From positions 15,260,093 to 15,324,092 of the forward strand of contig OU744727.1 of the NCBI GenBank assembly GCA_916613615.1: 64,000 nucleotides of DNA, in the 5' to 3' direction. Position numbers and translations under genes: made by a program. Under the pieces are notes generated by a model that saw only the letters and a list, made by a program, of their open reading frames with translations, was not told where the DNA came from and ran no database searches. The stretch comes from Steromphala cineraria. Taxonomy: Eukaryota; Mollusca; Gastropoda; Trochida; Trochidae. Below are positions 12,868-27,000 of this stretch, piece after piece (positions within the stretch are counted from its first letter, which is position 1; every line of letters starts with the position of its first letter).

Positions 12868-15056
12868 GGCCAGCAGTGAACAACAAACACCATTTGTTTA
12901 GGTATAATTTGTATTTTAAAAAATATATGGATATATCAAAACAAATAAGCACACATATATCAACTTAAAGCACATGTAAACATATAGAGGTATTAAGATA
13001 ACATATTTTGAACATATGAATAAGACAAAACATTCTGTGCACAAAAATATGTTACCAAAATAGTTTGCTTGAATACATAAAGCCATTTTTGTCACCTTTG
13101 GTTAGCTTTGAGGAGTTTGACGGTTAAAAACTTTCAAATAAAAACTTTGTTCTATGTCACTGGGCTATATAAAATTGCAAAAAGAAATTTGAAATGTTTT
13201 CTTTCTGAAATAAAAAAGTTTTGAGTTTTAGAATAATTCGATTAACAGACCATTTGGAGATTTCCTAAGGAAATGAGATGAGAAGTTTATGTCATCAATT
13301 CATCCTTGTGTTGACATCTGTCAAAAAGCATTTGTTAATTGTAAATATCCTTAATTCAATCCATTGAGATTAAAATAGTTGAGCACTCAATATAAGATGT
13401 GTATCAAATAAAATATCTAAAAGTAAAAACTGCAAAACAATCATGGCTTAAATCTTTCATATTTACAACCATTCTGAAAGTCAAAAATGATAACAAGTAA
13501 AAAATAACCTAAACATTAAAAACAAAAAAATTTATTTCCATTAAACAATAAACAGTTTAAAAATCGTACATGTAGATTGTAAAAATACAGTATTATATAT
13601 GTAATCTCAGTATATAAATGAATCTTGAGCAATATTGCAAACTAATCACAGGCCTTTCAAGTACTTCTTAATCGGATTGACCCAACCTATTTATCATTGA
13701 TTACTAGTCATTTAAATCAAAATTTATGAAAAATTGCCAAATGATATCATTTTACAAGACAAAATGCTTACTAATGTTTCAGACTTCTAGTAAGCAGATA
13801 CTAGCCCGAGACAGAAATAGAAAATGGTTTCATCATCTTTATCATTTACAATGTACAGGATAGTCATTCAATAATTGAGAACAGACAACAAAATGTACAG
13901 CACTTGTTATCATATCACAACAAACATGACATTTGCAAGAAAATGACTAATTAGAAAAGTGATTTTTAAGTTTCTTTTGTTTCACAAAGGTGTTAGTATC
14001 ATTCAATCGGTAAAACATATGTACTTCTTGCTACTTGTTATATTTCTCTCCATACTTCTTATTTATATTTTGAGCACAGTGGTTTGGTATTTAGCAAGCA
14101 GCCAAAGCCTGGGTTCTAATCTTGGCGGTGACACCAAAAATTTGCGACCTTGTTCTTAGACTGTGTGGTGTCCCTGCAAAAGGCACTTCATCCACATTAA
14201 ACTTATTTGAAATAAGTTTATTAAGCTAATCCTTACCACCTTTCTAAGACAGAAATGGAGGTGAGAAATATTTTCTTAAAACATGTTTGAAGAACATGTA
14301 CCAGTATGTAGGACAACTATACTAAAGCAGTGGTACAAGAGGTATTGGTACATTGTACATAAGGTTAGTAGAGCACACTTGTACAATATAAGTCTTGCAT
14401 TATTGTTACTAGTGTTAACATAATGACCACAAAAAAAACAATTTTTATTGGTTCTCCTACATTGTCAATCTACAATGGATTGGAAAAATATTTAAATCTG
14501 ACATTTTAAACTCTTTTATGAACTTTGTATTTCCTTCGATAAGCATGATCACAAATATCTCCCGACATAGGTTATTCAATTTTCTTTGGTTACTCAAGTC
14601 ACACTTTCAAACTTTTCAGTATCAATCATTATTGCTGATTGAATTTTAAACTTTGATTGTTACTCTTTTCTCTGTTAGGAACAAGAACTTATAACACAAA
14701 TGAAATACAGTAATATTTCAATTATTTCTTAGTGGCATGTGGCACTATGCTAACCATAAGGCTTTAAACCTTGAAGACATCTGAACTGGTATACATTTAT
14801 TTATAAAACACTAACAAGGGTTAACAAAACTGGTCAACTTTCTTCTTTCAAGATCAATGACCAAAACACAAAATCAAAGATTTTCAAATTAGGCAAACTG
14901 TTTTTTCTCAGTGGTACTGTCATGGATTTGTTTCATCTTTTTTCCCCATAGTAACAAAATCTAAATGATTTACAATCAGGGAGGCAGGTATAATTCTATG
15001 TAAATATAGAATGATTTGTAATACAGTGAGCAAGTATTTTGAAGACGTCAAGCTGT
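12868..15056. other. P450 downstream region
   Basis: Contains the SINE remnant at 14075-14260. An AATAAA on the minus strand at 14796-14801 is a candidate P450 polyadenylation signal about 260 nt after the stop. Nothing else recognised. Confidence 0.4.
14075..14260 (+). mobile_element. SINE remnant
   Basis: GCCTGGGTTCTAATCTTGGC (box B-like) then GTGTCCCTGCAAAAGGCACT and TCATCCACATTAAAC, the usual body of tRNA-derived SINEs in molluscs, degraded. Confidence 0.5.
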
Positions 15057-18000
15057 CTATCTCTCCTCTATCTTCACCCAAACTCCCTCAGATGGTCGCA
15101 GTAGAGCAGCTGTACTAAACTTAAGAGGGATCTGCAAGAAATGAATTAAAATGTTTTACCTTTCTCCTTCCAATGATAAATTTAAAACATTCCGTTACCA
15201 ACAAATACAGTTGAAATTTGAACAAGGATTTTTGTCTCTTTCTGTTACAACAAACATTTTTTATCTTTGTTCTAATGACACTGAAAGAGTCTTAGTACAT
15301 AGCATTGGTGATATAACTGCAGTCATACCGGATGTCACAGGTAACAACCTTGAGACAAAGTTGATTCAACCAATCAAATCGTATAATTGTAAAATGAAAT
15401 AGATGCATCAGCGATCATGAAGGAATATATTGTAACTAATCTCACAAGATATTCTGGACAAAAAAGTTGTCAAACATTGGAAATAATGAATAATTTTATG
15501 AACAAGCTATATAACTTGAGATCATTAATTTCAACAACAATAGAAAGGCTCTGATGAAAAGAAATCCAAATTACTACGAATCTTATAAAAGCTAACCACT
15601 GAAATGAAATATAAAATGTAAGAATATTTTAAATATGTCAGGTCTAATTTTCAAATTATAAATGTTTTTATCTTTTCTTATATGATTTTATCAACAAGTT
15701 AACAAAAAATCAATCATAAACATTCAAATATCCATATCTTACTATGTCCAGTAAATAAACTGAGAAAATTGTATTACCTGCGTCTTCAAGCAAACTGAGA
15801 ACTTGAAAGTCTTGAACAACTTGACCAGTGTTATCTTTGCTTCCAGGAGAGCCAGCCGCATTCCGATACAGTTCCTTGGGCCATTCCCAAAAGGAAGGAA
15901 GTCAAACCGCCCTATCTTCTCTCTGTTTTCTGGACTGAACCTACAAGAGTTTAGTTTTCATATGAATTTTCTTGGAATTTGATAATCATATTTTTATTAA
16001 ATCTTATTTGATGTTTATACATTAATTATGTTCTTATCAACAGAAAGAAACATTCTATTAGAAACTTCTGCATCTTTTATCATAAAAAATGGCAGATATA
16101 CCTCAGCAGCATTGTTTCATAATACAAAAGTTGTTAACTTATTAACAAGAGGAACTGAATACTCTTTTTGACAATAATTAATGATTTTCAGAAAATGTTT
16201 TTCACTCAGTTAGATAAATCATTTGACGATGTAACACTACTAAGGATTTGGTGTAAAAAAGATATCCACATCAACGGTTATTAAACAATTATTTAGGCAG
16301 TATTTCAGTTGAAATAATGATACTTTAATCTGTATATTCTGTTTATTCATACCCGCGCAAGTTTTATGGCCCCTAACCTAGGTGGGCTTTTCAGAGACGA
16401 TAATTATGCTGTCTTAATGAAAAGCTAATTAAAGGTGTTTAAGGGACAAATTAAAAACAATCAAGCCCAGTTTTTATTTTGTTGAAAAATCTTTGAACGA
16501 AAATCAAGAAGTGATAAAGTTTAGGTTAGTTAATGTTTAAACAACAACAATTTATTCATAGAGCATCTTTGAATATTTTCTTCATCCTTCAACTTGTCAA
16601 TGAGCATGTAGTAAATAAAGTAACTATCAGTATCTTTTCATCCCACAAATCAATAGGTTCAACATGGGGCAATCCCTTGAACCCCCTCTTGATCCGCTAC
16701 TGGACAAAGTCCGTGGAAAGAACTTATTCACCTTTCAGGGTTGAACTGGTCAGGATTCTCCCAGCGGTCAGGGTCATGGTGGATAGCGTAGATAGGGATC
16801 CCGATGGTCATCCCTTCTGGGATCTTCACCCCCTTCACCTCGGTCTCCTTCACACAGTCTCGGTCAGCTCTGAAGGGGAGGCAGATTCAGGATTTTATGA
16901 GTGCTTCAAATAACAGATACTCTTTAAATGATTTCTGGTATTTTCTATGGAAAGGTCTGTAAAAGAACCCATGAAATACTATCATTTCTCTTATCTAACA
17001 AGTCAAAAGTGAGCGCAGCTCACATACCCCCGCCTGTAGTTTGACGAAAATAGTGAAAAGTCATATGTTCTGATAAGTCCTAGGATTGTTACCGTATTTT
17101 CCATCACATGATAATTATAGAAAATAACATTAAAATTTAATTTGTCTGAATAGATGTGAACTGGTATAACTATGATAATAAATGTTTTTCAACAAACTCT
17201 CACCTTCCATTCAGTTCCATGTAGGTCAATTTATATTCCAATATATGTATTCTTTGCAGTGGTATCAACATTCCAATATATGTATTCTTTGCAGTGGTAA
17301 CAATATCAGTCATGTTCTATGTTCATACAGTGTCCATAAGAGTATCACAATAGGTCACAATCCCTTTCTTTTGGTTACTTCCCAAAAGATAACTTGAAGG
17401 CAAAACAGTCACATTTACAATGCTTATACGTATATGTTTGTCATTAGGAAATATATTTACAAGCTTGAACCTACTGTTTTCGGACTGTTTTGGTTCAAAA
17501 TTTTTAAAATTATTTGAACTTTGGAATAAAAACCACTAAAAGGCACAACAGCATCATAAAGGTTACTGCCATACCAAGTTTGAAAATTCCAAGTGGTATA
17601 GTTTTTAAATAATGATCCGGAAACGACACAAAGTCCGAATATCTGATCGTTTTTGGTCAAAATTTCAAAAATTATTTGAACGTTGGAGATGAAACCCCTA
17701 AAAGGCACAACAGCATCATGTAGGCTACTGCCGTACCAAATTTGAAGTTTCCAAGTGGTATAGTTTTTTAATTATGCTCCGGAAACGAGACAAAGTCCAG
17801 AAATCGGATGGTTTTTGGTCAAAATTTCAAAAATTATTAGAACCATTGAGATGAAACCCCTAAAAGGCACAACAGCATCATATAGGCTACTGCCATACCA
17901 AATTTGAAGTTTGTAAGTGGTATAGTTTTAGAGTAATGCTCCGGAACGATCTCAGATGGACAGACGCACGGACGGACGGACGCACGAACGCACGGAAGGA

Positions 18001-21000
18001 CACGCGGAGCGTTATATACCCCCGACTACGTCGTAGCGGGGGTATAATTACCTGTTTGATTATTATTTATATGAATTTTTATTCATTTATACTATTATTA
18101 CAATATGAAAAAGACAAAAATAGTGTCAAGAAATGAAATTGACAAAAAAAAATTCAAATGTGCTCTCGAACAATACTGGCTTCCGGTCCTTGCCCCATTA
18201 CAAGGAATCCCCAGTTCGTAAAGAAAATGTTAACATTGTCATTCTTTATCTCTCTATAGTCTCTCATAGATGATAATTATTCTTCATAAATCTACCTTTT
18301 TGAAGGTCTGATCTTAAAGGGTCAAGCATCAGTAACACTTTTGCTTTACACTGTACACTGTAAAAATACAACCTGAAATACTTTAATAAAGGTATGAACT
18401 ATTGTATTGACTCATCTCCTACTTATTGCTCATTGCATCTAGTAACTGCACATTGTGCATCATTAAATGAGAACACTTTCCAAAATAAGTCATTTCACAT
18501 TTAAATTAAGGCTTAAATTGAGGTATTGATCCTATAAAGAAAAGTAATCATAAACAGATCACAACTGAATAGCAGTATAATATGTGGAAAATAAGCAGCA
18601 TTGCAGCTTAGATTATATCAGAGTTGAGTACTAAGCCAATTTACTAGTGCTTCAAAGTTTTTGGGTTTTTTTTTCAGATGATAAAATGCATTAGCAGAAT
18701 TGGAAGATCCGAGCCCTTGGGTGACCCCAAACCAAATATTCTTATGCCCTACACCCTATTATCCCTATATTTTTCACCGAGAAGATATACTATGATTGCC
18801 TGGTGCATCTGAATTACAATGAAACTGCTATGTTGGTTGGACCTGAAAACATATCATTAGATGTATTTCAACACATTATGGTCTTCTGTCAAGCAAACTG
18901 GCCTTAAAAATATCAAATTAAGTCACTGAGCTTTACGGAAAGGAAGTTTGAAAACTTATTTACCAAGAAATGATTTCCCATCATCTCAATTCAAGAACTT
19001 TCAGTGGGTATTCATTTCAGAACAAATCTTAAGTCGAGTACCTTTAGGTTATTTTCAGTGCAATTTTTTGTGGTGCAGAGTTCCATTAGTGATATAATGA
19101 AAACACCAGAACATTAAGCCCTGAGTGAATGAGCATGACATAATGTAATATTTAGACAGGACACAACCAAATAGCAATATGATTTGTGGAAAAGATGCAC
19201 CATAACAGCTTACATCATAACAGACAGGAGTGAGTACTGGCGCATTTTACAAGTGCTTCGAATATCAGTTCAGTTTCAGTCCCATGGATGATATAAAAGT
19301 AGAGCATAGGGATGCTCAGCCGTGGGTGAATGAGAAGAGCCCTACAAGGTTCAGAGGACTCACCTTACTGCTGGGGGGTACATTCGAAGTGTCTCATTGA
19401 CACACATGTCGAGGTACTCGAGCTTCTGAACATTATCAAAGTCGAGATCTGTGTCCCCGAGAACTGTCTCTATCTCCTGCACCAGCCGCTCCTGAACCTC
19501 CTGATGGACCGTGATACTGTACACACAGAACGACAGCAGAGAGGTGGTTGTGTCATAACCAGCGATGAAGAACAGGAGAGCTGCCCCAACTACTTCTCCA
19601 GGAGTCAGACCTAAATAGGCAAAATATTGAAAATATTAACAGGAATTTATAGTTTGTAAGAAAAGAGTGATGATTCATGAATTAATTAAGCATTCACATT
19701 AATCTTGAATACATTTATGCATCATAACATGACAATTCTTACCCATGGGTTGCCCATCAGGAACTGTCTTCCCATTCTGGTGTGCCTGTCTCGTTTCCTC
19801 CTCCGCGTTTACCATCAGCTGCAGGAAGTCACTGTACTGCTGGCTCTGAATCAGAAATCATGAGGTCATATTTCATAATAGATATGTGCATTGAGACAGT
19901 AAAATATTCACCATATGTACAAAGTTGGTAAATTACAATGGCAGATCCATTACATCAACTGACTAAGCCAGCACTGAGCATACCTACCACCTATCTTGTC
20001 AGTGACAATGCCTCGACAATCAGTCTAGGGGATAAACTGATTGTACACTAGGTGACGTCTGACTCTGAGACGGGTACTTTACCCGATAAAGAATGAGAAT
20101 TTGCAACAAAACTGGATTGTCCTGTCAAACTTAAAAACCCTCTTCATAGTAATTCATACAATAGACTACTTTTAGGTCATTCAATTATTAATTCAAGATT
20201 ACCTTTAAATATGAAAATAGGATTTTGTAATATAGACTTTTTTAGTATTTAAAAAAAAAGGTTTTCAAAATTGAAATAAATTGCACCTTTGGATCGCTCT
20301 TTCTCTCTTCAAGGATCTTTTTGACAACTTTGGCAAAAAAGTCCATGTTTGATTCAGGGAAAAGATGATATCCAAACATCGAAGCCAATGGTATCAGAAA
20401 TGGGAAAAATGCTGAAAATATACAATAATGTTGAATTTTCTTTTCGAAAAAACACAAGAAGTTAAGAATCCCAAAAGGCAACAACTTCACAAGCTAATAC
20501 TCATTACCAAGTTTCATTTTACTAGGTCATAAAATGTTTTAAATCTGCTCTGGCAACAAAAATATTATGGACAGATGGATGGATTGACAGACGGAGAGAC
20601 AGGCAGACAGGCATAACCAATCTGGCATGTTGACCTTATGACCTAATATCACCAAAAAATAAAATAAAAATGTCACTGTATTTAAGGTCAGTATGTTATT
20701 TTGCAATAGTTGTTATTATTAAAGAGTGATTTAAAAGATTTATTCAAATTAGTCATGTGAAGATATTCAGTAAAATACTAATAACAATTTTGGTGACTTA
20801 ATGACACAATTGAATTAAAAATTACTTACTTATAAACACAATGTAAGGTGAATTGAGACCATTTGAGAGAATAATCTTTGAATTCTTCACAAAGGGATCT
20901 TCATCATTGTGGAGAGCATCAACCTCAATACCAAAAGCTGTTCGTAATATCACATCCATTGTGAACTTTTCCAAATAGCTGGAATGAATTTATATCTTTT

Positions 21001-24000
21001 TACTGATTCATCATCAGGTACCAGTGATACCCAAGGTAACAACGATTAACCAAAACAAGCCATCTTGAAACATGACGATGCAGAGATGTATCAGTGTTTT
21101 GGGACATGCTTAGTTTTTCTTTATTTTTAAAATTGTAATATCTTAATACTTATACTTAAAATACCAGAGACAGTAAACAAAATTTAAAATTAGCTTTCAC
21201 ATAAAGTATTTTACAAATGAACATAAACTTTTTGAATGAATGATTGACATTGTATTTTTACCTTAAAACAATGACATTGATCAATTTCATACACAATTAT
21301 CTCATATTTCTTTAGCCACAAAGATCAAAGTTTACAATTGATTATTTGACTTTAGTTAAACTAAAAGTAGAAATAGAATATTACAAAAGTTAAATATAAG
21401 CACACTTTAAAACAGAGTCAAACTGGGTGTTGAAACCAATCAAAATCTTAAAGGGGCAGTAGCATGTTTTTAGGGGGAATATAAGGTGATGTCAGGAAAA
21501 TGAAAATTAATGGTTCCAATTGAAAGACAACGTATTTAAACTAAATGGAGCAGTAATAATTCAAAAATAAAATGTAAAGTTTAGCCATGCAATTCCTTTT
21601 TCTTACACAAAATGAATTAAAGGTGTTCACACAAAATGGCCATCAGTGGATTTTATGTGAATCTTCATAGTTTGTTCTCTGACTGTGGATGATTGGTTTG
21701 TGTAATATAATTTTTGACACTGTCAAAATAATGCATTTAGCATTTACTTACAATTATCAGTGAAAAATGTAAAATATAAAATTATCAAAAAACGTGCTAC
21801 TGCCCCTTTAAAAGAGGCTTTTCTAACCATTAGAACAGTTAGTTTAACTTTCTAGAATAGCAAATATTAAAAGAGATACAAGCACAATTCATTGACAGTA
21901 ATAGAAACAAAAGCAACTGCATAATAAGGAGAGGACATACTTTTTCATTTCAACTTCCTTGTTTACAGCAATTTTTTCTTTCAGAAGTTTCACAAGTCCG
22001 TCACCAACTTTGTTGACAACAGGAGCCATCTGAAATAGTCCACTTTTAATGGAATCAAAAAAATCAATCAATATAGAAATTTACCTGCAGGAAGAATTGG
22101 CATCATATTTTCCAGGTGAAGCAGGTGTGAATATGATTCCGAAGTTTAACAGATGAGATCTTAGTTACAGTAATTAAATTCAAAATATAAAATAAGAAAA
22201 GCCTTAACTTTTCAAATATGAATTACACATTATTTTAGAAATATTTTAGAAATAAACATGAATTTGACCGACAATTTAATTTTAATGTTCTATTGCTGCC
22301 ACTAGTCCTTCATAAAGTATAACATGAAGCAATATAATTCAGTTACATTCTGAGTCATAATTTGATGTAAATGTAACCCCAGTTTAGAGGGATTAAACAA
22401 GGATTTTATGGATGCTTCAATTTTTCTAATCAGAAACCCTTATAAAATTGATTTTTTTATTTTGGCCAAGACATTTTACATCATGTACAGGTTCAAAAAA
22501 TGAAATGTTGTTACAAAATGACAACTTTGGAAAGATTGAAATTTATTCATGTTGGACTGTACAAAAGAATGTAAAATGCCAAACAGCCTCCTTGAAATCT
22601 GGTATGTCTAATTTTCCAGCATTGTATTAATTACAACTTACAACTATGAATCTTCCCTATAAGTAGCAATGCTATTATAGGTAAACAAGGTGAACTCACA
22701 AAAATGAAAAGAAATTATTGTTATAAACTGCAAAATAACGTTTCTTGATCAAAATGGAAAGTTCTGAAATGATGGTTACATTTCAGTTAACATTATCAGT
22801 AAAGCTATGCTAATCCATTCCCTTAAAGGTATTCACATTGGAATTGTTGCTAGCAGTTTTTGCTAACTACTTAATTTCAATGATAGGGTTAATAAGTTCT
22901 GACTTCAGTATGCACCGACCAAAGTAATGTACACTGGAAAGTTTTTATTAGACAATAAAATCCCCATACTTACTGCCATTTAATCATAAAATCGCTAGTC
23001 AAAAAGGGTTGTCAAACAATGAACCCATTTTATAGTATCTGTCACTGGTTGAAGAGGCATTCTAACATGACACGAAAACTAGTTTGAAAATACTGCGTTC
23101 TGATTGGTTACTCATAAACATTTTGGAGCAATTATTTCGCCGATAATCACCTCTAAATATTTACGACCGCTTCACATTCCTCCGCGCACGCGTATACAAT
23201 CTGCACTCAGCGACTTTCTGTTTACAATAGACATATTGGCGACGACACTTTAAATTTCAATATCAGAAACTTGTCGACATTTTGAAACACCTAAAAATTT
23301 TAATCGAATAACCAGGTTTTTGGTTTCTGTTTGAAGTGTTTCTTACTGCTTCGCGATGTAAATTAATCACAGTCCACAGATCTATAAACAAAATCAACGA
23401 TCGCACACCTCTCATACAGCAATTCCTGAATTCGTCAAATGAACGGAAGAGACTTTATTCTTTAATTTCGCAGAATGCTGTCACTGCCCCTACCTCTAAT
23501 TTACAAGTGACCACTTCTCCTGTCATAGTTTCCCCAACCATGACACAAAATACAACTTTCTTGACAGCTTCCACTATGTTTGAAACCGTTCACCGCAGTG
23601 AACAACTTTTCAGAGTAACGTCCCTTGATTTGGTCAGTCCTTGTCGCTCTTGTAGGGGTGATGGGTCGACCCATGTATTTAGGTAAAAAATCGAAACTTT
23701 GACGACATTGAAATGTGTTTTCTATTGATAATATGCTCAATAGATTACAGATGAGTCTATTTAAACACGTTTTTTTCTGTATGTAACGACATTTTAATTA
23801 TTATGTGTTCTTTATGAAAGTGGACTGTACCGTTGTTTTGCCAGTGAGTGGAACCGGTCTGCACCGGTTTGACCTAATCACATTGCTTTTGCGCAAGTCA
23901 AAATAGTTCCACCTTTTTTTACTAATTAGTCATGTTAGAATGGTGATAAATCCATTCTGTTTTTTATTTTGAGGTTGTATGTCGTGCATTCTTTACCCCT

Positions 24001-27000
24001 AAATAAACATTTCAAACCTCGCAAGCTCGGTTTGAAATTATATTTAGGGGTAAAGAATGCACGACATACAACCTCAAAATAAAAAACAGAATGGATTTAT
24101 CCCCTAATTCACTTACACTGCTAGATGTAAAAAGAGGATTATATGAATGCTTCACCTGTTTCAACTTGCCGACACTAAAGGTTGGAGTCATAAAGTTGCG
24201 GATAAACCTCCAGTGATCATCCTTCGAGAACACCAGCGATTGGTCCATTGGGTAGCCAATCATAGCTTTAGGCAAATCCTAAGCAAAAAAATAAACGTAT
24301 TGTACTGCCAGTAAAAAGACAACATGGTAAAATATCTTAAATATATTTTCCTTTTACATTTGTGACAATGTGTCAAGATACATTAATATTTTCTACATCA
24401 TTATGTTAACTCCTGTCCATGTCTTAAAGTAATTTTCTAATTTGAATCAACAGTTTGATTAAGTGATTAATATTCATTACCCTATCAGAAAATGAAAACT
24501 GTATGGTATTGCATAAACAGGGAATACTAAACAACTGCCTGTTAAATAAATTTTATGAAATGAGTAAATAGTTTAGTATTTAACAAGAGAAAGCTAGTTA
24601 AATCCCGATAGTTTCATAAAAAAAATTTAAATGGGACAAAGTTTAGTATTTTATTAGTTACTGGCTTAATTATATCCTCAACAATATACAGAAATTTGTC
24701 AACATGACCATCTTGACTGATCTGCTGACATTGTGACGTCATACTAAACAATTATAATGTCATGAGATTTATGATGATAACATGTTGAACACATTCAGAT
24801 TTTGAAAGAAGTTATTTGATCAAAGAGGCTTACAGAGGTCAACATACCTGTCTGTTTGGAAAGTTGTTGAAATCTTTGACCATGATTTGTTTCAACATTT
24901 CATCGTCTGAAACCAGCAGCATTGGAATTCTGGTTGCATAAACACTAGATAAAACAGAGAAACAATAAGGTAATTATGTCCTTAAAGCAATGAACTTTAG
25001 GCTTTGAATTTCAATAATTTTAATAATTTATAACATTAACATTGCAAATACAGTCACAACACGACATTTTACTCTTCCATCTCTGTATCAAAACTAATGA
25101 TGGGACTGGGAAAGGGTCATTAATTAACCAGGAATTTTACTTATCAAACCTTAACTTGACAAGTTGCAAGTATGCAGTAAAACATTACATAAACTAAATA
25201 AACTACAACATTTTTTTCATTTGTCAAGGCTCAACGAGAAAATGGATGGTTATGATTGTTTTTTACATGAGTGACTCATCAAAATATAATAATAAAAATT
25301 CTCCCAAAAAACAACCATAACAGCAGTCTTTTATCTATATCAAACTTTTGATATTGACTGACAGGAACATGCTTATTATATGGCAAAGGCAATGCATTAA
25401 TTAAGTTAAGAAAAAGCTTACACCACAATGTGAATTTTCAAATTAAAATTATAACCTAAAAAGTTGTAAAAAAGTTTAAACTTTCTAAATAATGCAATTT
25501 ATCAAATGTTTGCAAATTTTGCTGAACATAAAGTGTAAAAATCCTATAAATTATACAACATCAACATTCAAGTTATCAATTCAAGCAATCTATGTAAAGT
25601 ACCAACCCTATAACTTTTCCATATTTCTCAATCCAATCCACATCAGCCCCATGAAAACCCTGAAATAGCAAACCAAGACCTTATTTAGAAATGACATAAT
25701 GCTTAATTGATAATCTGATATGTTAAAGAGAAAACCTTTGTTCTGCTTCTATATGCAAGCAATTCTGTACAGTTTTAACATTCATCATCTGAAATTATAA
25801 ACAACTTCACAGTAAAATGACCAATCTGTGTAATTTTTTAGAGAAAAACTTACTTTAAGATGAGATAGGCTCACCTAAAACAGTTATGAAACTAATTGAG
25901 GTGCATATTTGGTGTGATGGTTTGCTAAATCTTATCAGTAACTACGGGTAAATGAAATGAAATGGCATACTGATATACACTTGTGTTTCAGTGCAAGTGA
26001 TTCTGTTATTTATGCACATATACTTCAAAACAATTAAAATACTCCCACTTCTGACATTACAATTCTATTGAACTTATTAGCTTACTTTGTTAAAACATAA
26101 ATCTAAAGTACAATATTTTTTAAAAGAAATACAAAATAATGCTGGCTCAAAATTACCTAGCATGATCTGGTAGCCCATAGTGGAAGTTATGCTGAGCTAG
26201 TAGAATGTAGTTACTGGTAGTTAAAGTTTTAGAAAACATGCTTTTGGCTTACTTGAATGTGTTGGGCTATCAGTTTTAGATAGAAACTAGTCCTGTTATG
26301 AACAGCAAAAATCAACATAAATCCTTTTTAGCTGATTTAAAAAAAGTACTCAACGAAAATGCATACTCAAAGATGTTCTTAGAAAATTGGGTAAATGATG
26401 ATATTGTGTTAACCAAAACATATACTCAAAGATTTTCTTTTTGAAAATAAGCTAAAGGATGTTAATGTGCTTAACCAAAACATAAACACAAAGATGTCTT
26501 TGAAAAATAGGTAAAGGATGGCAATGTACTTAACCAAAACATATACTCAAAGATGTTCTTTGGAAATAAGGTTAAGGATGATAAAGTTCTTAACAAAAAC
26601 AAATACTCAAAGATGTTCTAAGAAAATAAGCTAAAGGATGATAATGTGCTTAACAAAAACATATACTCAAAGATGTTCTTTGGAAACTAGTTTCAAGATG
26701 ACGATGTGCTTAACCAAAATATATTTTCAAAGATGTTCTTTGAAAATGGTTCTTTGGTAAAGGATGATAAGCATGTGCCCCAAAGTATTCTTTGGCAAAC
26801 AGATTTAGTTTAAACCACAAAATAAGAGAAATACACACTCACTTTCTCTAGAACAGTGAGAAGATTTCCATCAATAGACAGGAAGGGTTTCCAGAATTTG
26901 GAAAGTAAAGGTAAAACTCCTTAACAGTAAAATAAAGAGAAAACACTCACTTTCTCTAGCACTGTGAGAAGATTTCCAACAACAGGGAGTGGAGGTGGTC

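Noticed and set aside
23336..23740. 116-codon plus-strand frame and 79-codon minus frame in P450 intron 5
   Set aside because: No family resemblance, no splice or promoter context, inside an intron; likely chance.
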